From Phycisphaerae bacterium (GTDB lineage Bacteria; Planctomycetota; Phycisphaerae; Sedimentisphaerales; UBA12454), in assembly GCA_028712345.1 (NCBI GenBank), contig JAQTQF010000095.1, positions 1 to 7,027 on the forward strand: DNA of 7,027 nucleotides. The letters run 5' to 3'. The notes under the pieces are model-generated. The model saw only the letters and a list, made by a program, of their open reading frames with translations. It searched no databases and was not told the origin of the DNA. The position numbers were made by a program, and so were the translations under genes. Numbering within the stretch: the stretch's first letter is position 1; the number at the start of each line of letters is the position of its first letter. Below are positions 1-7,027 of this stretch, piece after piece.

Positions 1-940
<940 letters not shown>

Positions 941-951
941 ACGATTGAATC

Positions 952-955
952 GGAG
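952..955 (+). promoter_or_regulatory. Ribosome binding site of cysK
   Basis: GGAG lies 8 nt before the ATG at 964, inside the 23-nt gap after the metY stop. It supports this ATG as the cysK start. No promoter-like sequence is evident in the gap, which fits cotranscription with metY. Confidence 0.6.
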
Positions 956-963
956 ACAAAAAA

Positions 964-1887
964 ATGACAAGAATATTTAAAGATATTATCGAAACTATCG
1001 GCAATACGCCACTGGTAAAACTCAACAGGATTACAGAAGGATTGAACGCAGTTATTCTCGCAAAGATAGAATCGTTCAACCCGCTATCGAGCGTAAAGGA
1101 CCGCATAGGCGCAGCAATGATTGAAGATGCCGAGAGGAAAGGGCTGCTTGGTAAGAATTCGATAATTATTGAGCCGACAAGCGGAAATACCGGCATCGCT
1201 TTGGCGTTTATAGCGGCGGCAAAGGGGTACAAGCTGATTCTCACTATGCCCGAAACGATGAGCCTCGAAAGAAGGCAATTGCTGAAAATCTTCGGCGCAG
1301 AGCTTGTACTTACCGAGGGAATAAAAGGAATGAAAGGGGCAATCGAAAAGGCCGAGGAACTTGTCAGCAAAACCGCCAACAGTTTTATGCCTCAGCAATT
1401 CAACAATCCTGCTAATCCTGAGATACATCGCGGAACTACGGCAGAGGAAATATGGAATGATACCGACGGCAAAGTGGATATTTTCGTCTCTGGTATCGGC
1501 ACAGGCGGGACTATTACCGGCGTATCCGAGGTAATCAAGCAAAGGAAAAAGACATTTAAGACTGTCGGCGTCGAACCGGACGCTTCGGCGGTACTTTCGG
1601 GTGAAAAGGCCGGTGCGCATAAGATTCAGGGCATAGGTGCAGGTTTCGTGCCGGATGTTTTGAACAGAGAGATAATTGATGAGATTATTCGCGTAAAAGA
1701 AGAAGATGCCGGCGAAACCGCAAGACAACTTGCAAAGTCGGAAGGAATATTGGCGGGTATTTCCGGCGGCGCCGCATTATGGGCTGCGATTGAAATCGCC
1801 AAACGCAGGGAAAACAGCGGAAAATTAATTGTTGTTTTACTGCCGGATACGGGGGAGCGGTATCTTTCAACCTGGCTGTTTCAGTAG
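964..1887 (+). CDS. cysK: Cysteine synthase A (O-acetylserine sulfhydrylase)
   Basis: Complete 307-residue fold-type II PLP enzyme, of normal CysK length, expected to make cysteine from O-acetylserine and sulfide in the cytoplasm. The N-terminus has the typical [16 protein letters not shown] start. The PLP lysine is Lys45 in [11 protein letters not shown] (codon 1096-1098). The substrate loop [10 protein letters not shown] spans residues 71-80, followed by [20 protein letters not shown]. The phosphate-binding loop is [11 protein letters not shown] (178-187). Near the C-terminus are [10 protein letters not shown] (265-274) and [13 protein letters not shown] (294-306). Family members acting on O-phosphoserine or making cystathionine share this fold, so substrate is inferred from the overall match and from the adjacent sulfhydrylase. 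The start is supported by GGAG 8 nt upstream. The gene ends 17 nt before the stop of the opposing ruvX, so the two transcription units converge here. Confidence 0.95.
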   Translation: MTRIFKDIIETIGNTPLVKLNRITEGLNAVILAKIESFNPLSSVKDRIGAAMIEDAERKGLLGKNSIIIEPTSGNTGIALAFIAAAKGYKLILTMPETMSLERRQLLKIFGAELVLTEGIKGMKGAIEKAEELVSKTANSFMPQQFNNPANPEIHRGTTAEEIWNDTDGKVDIFVSGIGTGGTITGVSEVIKQRKKTFKTVGVEPDASAVLSGEKAGAHKIQGIGAGFVPDVLNREIIDEIIRVKEEDAGETARQLAKSEGILAGISGGAALWAAIEIAKRRENSGKLIVVLLPDTGERYLSTWLFQ

Positions 1888-1904
1888 AAGCGGCATATAC
1901 AGCG
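1888..1904. other. Convergent intergenic junction cysK / ruvX
   Basis: Only 17 nt separate the cysK stop from the ruvX stop on the opposite strand. I see only a weak 5-bp match (GCTGT near 1876 with ACAGC near 1900) with a long loop, followed by a pyrimidine-rich run at 1905-1925 that belongs to the ruvX 3' end. This is not a convincing intrinsic terminator, so where either transcript stops is not visible. Confidence 0.5.
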
Positions 1905-2318
1905 TTATTCTTCTTTTTCTCTTTTGGCTAAAAATTCCTTGAGGATTTCGGCTGCGGCGATTGCGTCAAGTCTGTTTTTCTTCTTCTTATGCGTCAGGCC
2001 TGTCCGAGATAATTTGTTTCCGGCAGAAAAGCTGGAAAGCCTTTCGTCCTGGAAAAATATCTGGAGTTCAATCCTGCCGGCAAGTTCTGCTGCGAATTTA
2101 CGAACGATTGCCGCCCTATCCCCTTCGCTATCATCCATATTCAAAGGCAGGCCTAAAACCACGGCCTCTGCATCATATTGCCGTATTGTCCTAACGATAC
2201 GGCCGGCCAAATCTTTAACGCCCTCTATGACATCGAGAGGACTGGCTATGGTTTCTTCGCTATTGCATATCGCAAGGCCTGTGCGCTTATCACCCAAATC
2301 TATGCATAGGAATCGCAT
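1905..2318 (-). CDS. ruvX: Holliday junction resolvase-like protein RuvX (YqgF family)
   Basis: Complete 137-residue protein, the usual size for RuvX/YqgF, a small RNase H-fold cytoplasmic nuclease linked to Holliday-junction resolution and to 16S rRNA 5'-end processing. The N-terminal strand carries the catalytic Asp7 in CIDLGDKRTGLAIC. The family block VVLGLPLNMDDSEGDRA lies at residues 53-69, QDERLSS at 90-96 (Asp91/Glu92), and the C-terminal acidic helix KKKKNRLDAIAAAEIL has Asp118. All key acidic positions are present, so it should be active. The ATG overlaps the upstream manC stop by one base (TAATG at 2316-2320), and only a weak AAAGAG (2330-2335) precedes it, 11 nt away. Translation may therefore depend partly on coupling to manC. 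It is the last gene of the minus-strand block and has no functional link to the sugar genes before it. Confidence 0.94.
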   Translation of the reverse strand: MRFLCIDLGDKRTGLAICNSEETIASPLDVIEGVKDLAGRIVRTIRQYDAEAVVLGLPLNMDDSEGDRAAIVRKFAAELAGRIELQIFFQDERLSSFSAGNKLSRTGLTHKKKKNRLDAIAAAEILKEFLAKREKEE

Positions 2319-3406
2319 TACAGATATTGCTCTTTGCCGTGTTCTTTTATAAGTTCGAGCAATTGTTTTAGTCTGGCCGACTCGTCAATGGGACAGACAA
2401 AGGTAGCGTCGGGGCTGTGAACTACAATCATATTCTTAAGCCCTATGGCCGCTATGAGATGATTTTTGTCCTCGGTTACGATAATACTGTCTTTGCAGTC
2501 GAACACCTCGCTCTGGTCGGCGGAAATAATGTTGCCGCCTGCATCCGACTGAATTATATCGGCGAGAGCGGTGAAAGAGCCCATATCGAACCACTGACAA
2601 TTAAGCTTTATCGCGTGAACCTGCGGTGCCTTTTCCATAACGGCAAAATCAATACTGATTTTCGGCAGTTTTACGAAATTCTCGGCCAGCGCATCTTCCT
2701 GACCTGAACCGCCCCAGGCGGAACGAATGTTCTGCAACGGCTGTTTTGCCTGCGGGATGTTTTCACACAAAAGCTCAAGTATCCGTTTGGCTTTCCATAC
2801 GAAAAGGCCGGCGTTCCAGCAGTACTGACCGCTCGAAAGATATTCCTTGGCCGTGGCAAGATCGGGCTTTTCCTTAAAGGCCTCAACCTTGAAGATTTTA
2901 TTCTCACATTCGCTGCACTTGCCGGCTTTGCCGAGTTTTATGTAGCCCAGTTGGGTGCTGGGGAAAGACGGCTGGATTCCAAAAGTTACAAGGGCATCGG
3001 GATTGTTTTCAACATAAGTCAGGCCATCCGAAATTGCCTGCTGAAAAACATCGACCGGTTTAATTACCTGGTCAGCCGTTACCACCGCCATAGTAGCATC
3101 CGGGTCAAACCGGCAAAGGACACTGGCGGCAAGTCCGATGGCACCGGCGGTATCGCGAACAGCCGGTTCGGATATAACATTGTCATAGGGAATTTCCGGC
3201 AGGCTGTCGCGAACAAGGTCGGAATAACCTTTATTAGTGAGAACAATTATATTGCGGTGGTCAAAAAGAGAACTTACCCGCTGAAAACATCTCCTGAGGA
3301 GCGTATCGCCGTCGATAAGACGCAAGACCTGTTTGGGTCTATTTTCCCTGCTAAGCGGCCAAAGCCGCTTTCCGGTTCCGCCCGCCATTATGACTGCAAA
3401 TCTCAT
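2318..3406 (-). CDS. manC: Mannose-1-phosphate guanylyltransferase (GDP-mannose pyrophosphorylase), monofunctional
   Basis: Complete 362-residue sugar nucleotidyltransferase expected to make GDP-mannose from GTP and mannose-1-phosphate, the activated donor for glycans and for GDP-sugar derivatives. The Rossmann-like N-terminus has the nucleotide-binding signature MAGGTGKRLWPLSR (7-20) followed by ENRPKQ with the catalytic-type Lys25. Other family blocks are SEPAVRDTAGAI (79-90), VVTADQVI (108-115, usually PADHVI), AFKEKPD (176-182), QYCWNAGLFVW (194-204) and SIDFAVMEK (251-259). The C-terminus holds a short left-handed-helix-like domain. There is no cupin-type phosphomannose isomerase domain as in the roughly 480-residue bifunctional ManC/AlgA proteins, so this is the short form and mannose-6-P isomerase must come from elsewhere. 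AGAGGG at 3414-3419, 7 nt before the ATG, fixes the start. It follows pgi by 19 nt and overlaps the ruvX start by one base. Confidence 0.93.
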   Translation of the reverse strand: MRFAVIMAGGTGKRLWPLSRENRPKQVLRLIDGDTLLRRCFQRVSSLFDHRNIIVLTNKGYSDLVRDSLPEIPYDNVISEPAVRDTAGAIGLAASVLCRFDPDATMAVVTADQVIKPVDVFQQAISDGLTYVENNPDALVTFGIQPSFPSTQLGYIKLGKAGKCSECENKIFKVEAFKEKPDLATAKEYLSSGQYCWNAGLFVWKAKRILELLCENIPQAKQPLQNIRSAWGGSGQEDALAENFVKLPKISIDFAVMEKAPQVHAIKLNCQWFDMGSFTALADIIQSDAGGNIISADQSEVFDCKDSIIVTEDKNHLIAAIGLKNMIVVHSPDATFVCPIDESARLKQLLELIKEHGKEQYL

Positions 3407-3413
3407 AATTATG

Positions 3414-3419
3414 CCCTCT
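3414..3419 (-). promoter_or_regulatory. Ribosome binding site of manC
   Basis: AGAGGG on the minus strand sits 7 nt upstream of the manC ATG (3404-3406), in the 19-nt gap after the pgi stop. It is the strongest such site in the window and supports the chosen start. Confidence 0.65.
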
Positions 3420-3425
3420 TAATGA

Positions 3426-4835
3426 TTATATGATGAAACTGTCGTTTATTTGTGCAAATGGTTTAATTTTTTCTGCCAACGCCGCATAATCGCTCTGCCC
3501 CATAAGGGCGAAAGTCGCTTCCTTGCCGAGTTCAACTGCCGGCTGGTCGTAAGCATTTATGTCAAATAACATTGCCGCAATAGATGTCGAAGTTTCAAGA
3601 AGATATATGAATTGTCCTATAGTATAAGGACAAATCTTTTCAAAAGCAATAGTAAGACAAGGTCGTTTGCTGGCTAATAACGCGTATTCCGTTCCCGCCC
3701 TTTCGCTGTTCAATAATCTGCTCATATCCTGATTTGAAAGGTAATCCAGTTCTGGAGCGATATCGGGAGCGGCGCCGATTTTGACATCCACTCCAAAATC
3801 TTCGACAGCGAGGAATGTGAACAGTTTGTCGTTGGGTCCTTCTCTATAGAGCTGGACCTGACTGTGCTGGTCGGTCGCTCCCAAGGCTTTGACGGGCGTG
3901 GGACCGACGAAAATTTCTTTTCCTGACAGGTCTTTGGCCTTGCCGAGACTTTCAGCCCATAACTGCCTATACCAGTCGGCAAAATCCTTCAGGGCATAAC
4001 TGTAAGACATCATCACGGATATTTTTTTGCCTCTGTTGTAGTAATGCCAGTTAATGGCGGCATTGACGGCGGCGGGGTTCTTGTAAAAAGTCTGCTGACT
4101 TACCTTTTTATCCATCTCGGCGGCGCCGGCTAAAAGCCGGTCAATATCGATTCCGCAAACCGCTGCGCTTAATAGACCGACGGGGCTTAAAACGCTGAAT
4201 CTTCCGCCGACGCCGTCCGGCACTTGTAATGTCGTAAGACCGAAGGCATCTGCCGTCTTTCGCAATGTGCCTTGTTGCGAGTCGGTCGTCGCGATAATGT
4301 GCTTCTTTAAAGAATCTTTGCCAAGCTTCTCTTCGAGCATTTGGCAAATCGTTAAAAACTGGGCGGCCGTTTCGGCAGTTCTGCCGGATTTACTGATTAC
4401 ATTAAATACGGTCTTGTCCAGGTTGTCGGAGAGCCAACTGAGAAAAGAACTCAGCTGCAACGGGTCAACATTATCGAACACAAACAATCTGGGACAGCCT
4501 TTGCGCTGCTTGTCGTCAAGATTATACATAAAAGGATTCATCGCCGTCTGGAGAGCGATGTTGCCGAGAGCCGAGCCGCCAATGCCGAGAACAACGAAAT
4601 TTTCGCACCATTTCACTTGAGCAGCAACGGCCTTGACTGCTTTGACCGTATCGGTCTGATAAGGCAAATCGCGATAGCGGGTTTTGCCGGCTTTTCTCTG
4701 GGCGTTCAATTGCTCTATCAGCGGTTCGGTTTTGGCCGCAAGAGCGGCAAACTGTTTCTCGCTTATTCCGTGCTCACCGCCAAGAACCGATTCCGTAACA
4801 TTTTTGTAATAAAATTTTATTTGCTGCTCTTTCAT
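3426..4835 (-). CDS. pgi: Glucose-6-phosphate isomerase
   Basis: Complete 469-residue phosphoglucose isomerase of the short bacterial type (Bacillus/Thermotoga-like length rather than the roughly 550-residue E. coli type). It interconverts glucose-6-P and fructose-6-P in glycolysis and gluconeogenesis. The first SIS domain has LGIGGSALG (83-91) and the phosphate-binding signature NVISKSGRTAET (145-156). The second has the conserved GGRFSVLSPVG (210-220) and the active-site Glu295 in LWAESLGK. His324 lies in TDQHSQVQL, and the catalytic-type Lys438 in NAYDQPAVELGKEA. All expected active-site residues are visible. Bifunctional glucose/mannose-6-P isomerases lack this sequence pattern, so plain PGI activity is expected. 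The start is backed by AGAGG 8 nt upstream. It is 17 nt from the mannosidase gene before it and 19 nt from manC after it, and probably shares their transcript. Confidence 0.96.
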   Translation of the reverse strand: MKEQQIKFYYKNVTESVLGGEHGISEKQFAALAAKTEPLIEQLNAQRKAGKTRYRDLPYQTDTVKAVKAVAAQVKWCENFVVLGIGGSALGNIALQTAMNPFMYNLDDKQRKGCPRLFVFDNVDPLQLSSFLSWLSDNLDKTVFNVISKSGRTAETAAQFLTICQMLEEKLGKDSLKKHIIATTDSQQGTLRKTADAFGLTTLQVPDGVGGRFSVLSPVGLLSAAVCGIDIDRLLAGAAEMDKKVSQQTFYKNPAAVNAAINWHYYNRGKKISVMMSYSYALKDFADWYRQLWAESLGKAKDLSGKEIFVGPTPVKALGATDQHSQVQLYREGPNDKLFTFLAVEDFGVDVKIGAAPDIAPELDYLSNQDMSRLLNSERAGTEYALLASKRPCLTIAFEKICPYTIGQFIYLLETSTSIAAMLFDINAYDQPAVELGKEATFALMGQSDYAALAEKIKPFAQINDSFII

Positions 4836-4843
4836 TTCTTAAA

Positions 4844-4848
4844 CCTCT
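4844..4848 (-). promoter_or_regulatory. Ribosome binding site of pgi
   Basis: AGAGG on the minus strand lies 8 nt before the pgi ATG (4833-4835), within the 17-nt gap after the mannosidase stop. The surrounding AT-rich stretch contains no clear -35/-10 pair. Confidence 0.6.
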
Positions 4849-4852
4849 ATAT

Positions 4853-7027
4853 TTATATTTTTTCTTCCATAAGATTGACCTCAACAATTTTACCCTTACT
4901 ATTTGCCCTTAGGGTTTTTATTTCAAATCGGCCAAAATCGAGCTTAATTTTAGCGTCTAAAACAGGTAATTTCAACTGAGCTGACTGCTTTTTAGAACTT
5001 GAATTAAAAAGTCTGATTATCCAGTCAGTGTTATTTTCTGCCTTTTTAACGGCTGATATTTCTATAACGGCCTTATTCAAAACGGCAAAAGGCTTTGGCT
5101 TGCTGCCTCTTCCGCTGGGGAAAAACGATAATGCAAAGGGCTTTTCATTTTTCGTAAGGGCTTCATTTTCAATTTTTTCAAGTCTTTTGCCAACCCTTCC
5201 GCCATTTATCCAGAATCTGAAAAGTCTTTCACCCTGATCTATACGCTCGGTAAACCTGCCCGCTGCAACTATATTATTATCGTTTATCGAAAGGCCGCTG
5301 TATGCGGGTGAACGGAGCAGCGTAAGGCGTAAATTTCGGCCGGAAAAATCGGAGCCATAAGTACCGTCATTTATACAACTAAAGCACTTGTCAGCCGTTG
5401 TGTTTACAACGGCAACCCACTTTTGAGCAACGGCTTCGTTGCCATTTGACGGTAATTGCTGAGTACCAAAAACCGACTGGCCAAAATAACTGCTTCCGGC
5501 TTCCGTCATTGGAATCAGCAGTTTCAGAAGACTACTTTTCTGGTTCCAGTAAACTCTTGATTCAACCTCAAATTCAGCTCCTGCTTTAGGCAGTTTATAT
5601 CTTTGACAGATAAAGGATTCCTCAAACCCAAATACAGCCTCTACCACTGTTCTGACATCGCCATCTTCAATGACCCGCACCGAATCAAGCTTAACACCCT
5701 TAAGTCCGCTGAATTTCGTGCCGGCAGTTCTGTTAAGAAGTTTGAATTTGCCGATTGTTTTTCCGAAACGAACCTTCTCTATTTCCCACGGGTCCTCATT
5801 ATCCTCAAGAACAACAGGACAAAAGGCGCCTTTCCCAACAAAATCAACGCCATTTATTCTGTATTTGTCTATGAGACCCGTCCTGGCGTTGATAACAACC
5901 TTTAACTCGGAGTTATCAAAAACAATTTTACCGTTCTTTGAAATCTTTCGGACAGGAGGCCTTTTAGCAATCTCTTCTAAACTACAATCAAATCTATTCA
6001 TCTGGTTTGGCTCTAATACAGCCTGGAACACTATTCGCTTACGCCAGTCAAACGCGATATTGCTTAATTCTTTTTCAACCTGACTCGGAATAATTCTGCC
6101 GTTATGAAAAACTTTGATATTGGTAAAAGTTCCGGTGTTATTAAAATCAGGCAGATTAAACTCGCATTCAAAAATACCCGCAATTTTATTTGGGTGCGGG
6201 TTATAAACCAGAACTGAAATATGCCCGTCTTCGGCTTTCTTCTGTCCTGAAGCAAGCGCAAAGAAACAGCGTGCCTTTACTTTTGAAAGAATTTCCATTC
6301 CATGATTCATTGTCCGCAAAGCCGCCTCTTCAACCGGCGGAATTGACGAGCCCGGCAATATGTCGTGAAATTGCGTGAACATTAAATCTTTTGAGGCAAG
6401 GGCAAATTCATCCTGCGGATATTTTAAAAGCCCGTTAGCCACGGCAGAAGACGCCATTTTTTCCGTCATATAAAGTTCGTTTTCAAATTGGCGATGCCTT
6501 TGCTTGACACGAATCATAGAAGTGTAACAACCGATCGCCCATGGATTCAAATCCGCCTGATACCTTTTAAGGCCGGCATTGTCGCCGCAAACCTGCGTAA
6601 AATACGCCTCCGGAGTGGAATGTAATATCTTGATGTCTTTGCGATGTTTTATCAGTTTGTTAATGTCAGCCAAATCTTTTCTGCTTGGTCCGCCGCCGTG
6701 ATTGCCTACGCCCCACAGGATCTCTGAGACATTGTCTTTAGATTTTTCAATTCTTTCGGCAATCTGCTTTTTAGCTTTGCCAAGATTGGTATTGTACCAG
6801 TCTCTAAATCTCTTAGCCAAAATCTCAGAGCCGTCAAAGCCCACCCAAACAAAAAGGTCGTTTTTCAGTTCCAGCCACTTTTGCTGCGGCCTGCCGAATA
6901 AATATGAATCATAGCCGGATTTGGCAAGTATCTGCACAAGGCCCCGACTGTGGCCGAAAGGGTCAAAATTTATAGCTGTTGTCGGTTTAACGCCGAAATT
7001 CTGTTTGAAATATCGACGGCCTGCAAG
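4853..7027 (-). CDS. Glycoside hydrolase family 38 alpha-mannosidase, N-terminus cut by window edge
   Basis: The frame is open to the right edge, giving 724 visible residues (numbered here from 7027). The GTG at 6937 is internal, because the conserved FDPFGHS motif (21-27) lies upstream of it. GH38 enzymes hydrolyse alpha-mannosidic bonds with retention, using a zinc ion. The Asp of DPFGHS (codon 6962-6964) matches the family nucleophile. GVGNHGGGP (106-114) matches the region of the proposed general acid. FTQFHDILPGSS (217-228) holds the His zinc ligand (codon 6365-6367). The middle helical domain spans about 130-250. A long beta-sandwich C-terminal region follows, with NDGTYGSDFSG and LRLTLLRSPAYSG. 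The N-terminal zinc motif and any signal peptide are off the window, so cellular location is unknown. Family members are often 800-1050 residues, so one hundred or more are missing. The motif style is bacterial COG0383, not lysosomal or Golgi. The pgi gene follows after 17 nt. Confidence 0.92.
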   Translation of the reverse strand, partial: LAGRRYFKQNFGVKPTTAINFDPFGHSRGLVQILAKSGYDSYLFGRPQQKWLELKNDLFVWVGFDGSEILAKRFRDWYNTNLGKAKKQIAERIEKSKDNVSEILWGVGNHGGGPSRKDLADINKLIKHRKDIKILHSTPEAYFTQVCGDNAGLKRYQADLNPWAIGCYTSMIRVKQRHRQFENELYMTEKMASSAVANGLLKYPQDEFALASKDLMFTQFHDILPGSSIPPVEEAALRTMNHGMEILSKVKARCFFALASGQKKAEDGHISVLVYNPHPNKIAGIFECEFNLPDFNNTGTFTNIKVFHNGRIIPSQVEKELSNIAFDWRKRIVFQAVLEPNQMNRFDCSLEEIAKRPPVRKISKNGKIVFDNSELKVVINARTGLIDKYRINGVDFVGKGAFCPVVLEDNEDPWEIEKVRFGKTIGKFKLLNRTAGTKFSGLKGVKLDSVRVIEDGDVRTVVEAVFGFEESFICQRYKLPKAGAEFEVESRVYWNQKSSLLKLLIPMTEAGSSYFGQSVFGTQQLPSNGNEAVAQKWVAVVNTTADKCFSCINDGTYGSDFSGRNLRLTLLRSPAYSGLSINDNNIVAAGRFTERIDQGERLFRFWINGGRVGKRLEKIENEALTKNEKPFALSFFPSGRGSKPKPFAVLNKAVIEISAVKKAENNTDWIIRLFNSSSKKQSAQLKLPVLDAKIKLDFGRFEIKTLRANSKGKIVEVNLMEEKI

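Noticed and set aside
1084..1728. 214-codon minus-strand open frame opposite cysK
   Set aside because: It lies wholly inside cysK, whose motifs are intact. The translation shows no recognisable family and has a Cys/Arg-rich mix typical of antisense frames, and it has no supporting gene context.
3425..3430. Perfect TATAAT on the minus strand just upstream of manC, a possible -10 box
   Set aside because: It overlaps the pgi stop codon, and no TTGACA-like -35 is found at 15-19 nt spacing. A chance match in AT-rich sequence is more likely than an internal promoter.
4617..4979. 120-codon plus-strand frame with a hydrophobic stretch (possible small membrane protein)
   Set aside because: It is antisense to the pgi start and mannosidase end. 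The hydrophobic run comes from the AT-rich gap and Lys/Glu-rich codons read in reverse, and no plausible ribosome binding site or family match is seen.
6935..6937. GTG as the start codon of the mannosidase
   Set aside because: The frame stays open to 7027, and the conserved FDPFGHS catalytic motif is encoded upstream of this GTG, so it must be internal.

Overview
The window is a compact bacterial chromosome segment of roughly 47% GC (my estimate). It has six protein genes in two convergent blocks and almost no non-coding DNA. Short gene gaps (17-23 nt), AG-rich ribosome binding sites and ordinary housekeeping families point to a bacterium. The GH38 mannosidase beside a monofunctional GDP-mannose pyrophosphorylase and a short glucose-6-phosphate isomerase would fit an anaerobic polysaccharide-degrading lineage such as Phycisphaerae (Planctomycetota). 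That placement is an impression from protein style, not a demonstrated result.

Plus strand, 1-1887: the 3' part of an O-acetylhomoserine sulfhydrylase (MetY type, cut by the left edge), then a complete cysteine synthase (CysK type) 23 nt downstream. Together they form a sulfur-assimilation pair in which sulfide is added to O-acetylhomoserine and O-acetylserine to give homocysteine and cysteine.

Minus strand, 7027 down to 1905: a GH38 alpha-mannosidase (N-terminus cut by the right edge), glucose-6-phosphate isomerase, mannose-1-phosphate guanylyltransferase and the RuvX/YqgF Holliday-junction resolvase family protein. Gaps are 17 nt, 19 nt and a one-base TAATG overlap, so this is probably one operon. 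The first three genes can be joined around mannose and hexose phosphates: mannose release, fructose-6-P/glucose-6-P interconversion and GDP-mannose formation. The steps linking them (mannose phosphorylation, mannose-6-P isomerase, phosphomannomutase) are not in the window. RuvX is a housekeeping passenger at the 3' end.

The two blocks converge across only 17 nt at 1888-1904, with no clear terminator. I found no RNA gene, CRISPR array, mobile element or obvious repeat. No stretch longer than about 25 nt lies outside the six genes. I see no convincing evidence of an undescribed system. The points most worth a check are the Asn at a usually acidic GH38 motif position and the mannose-centred gene order.
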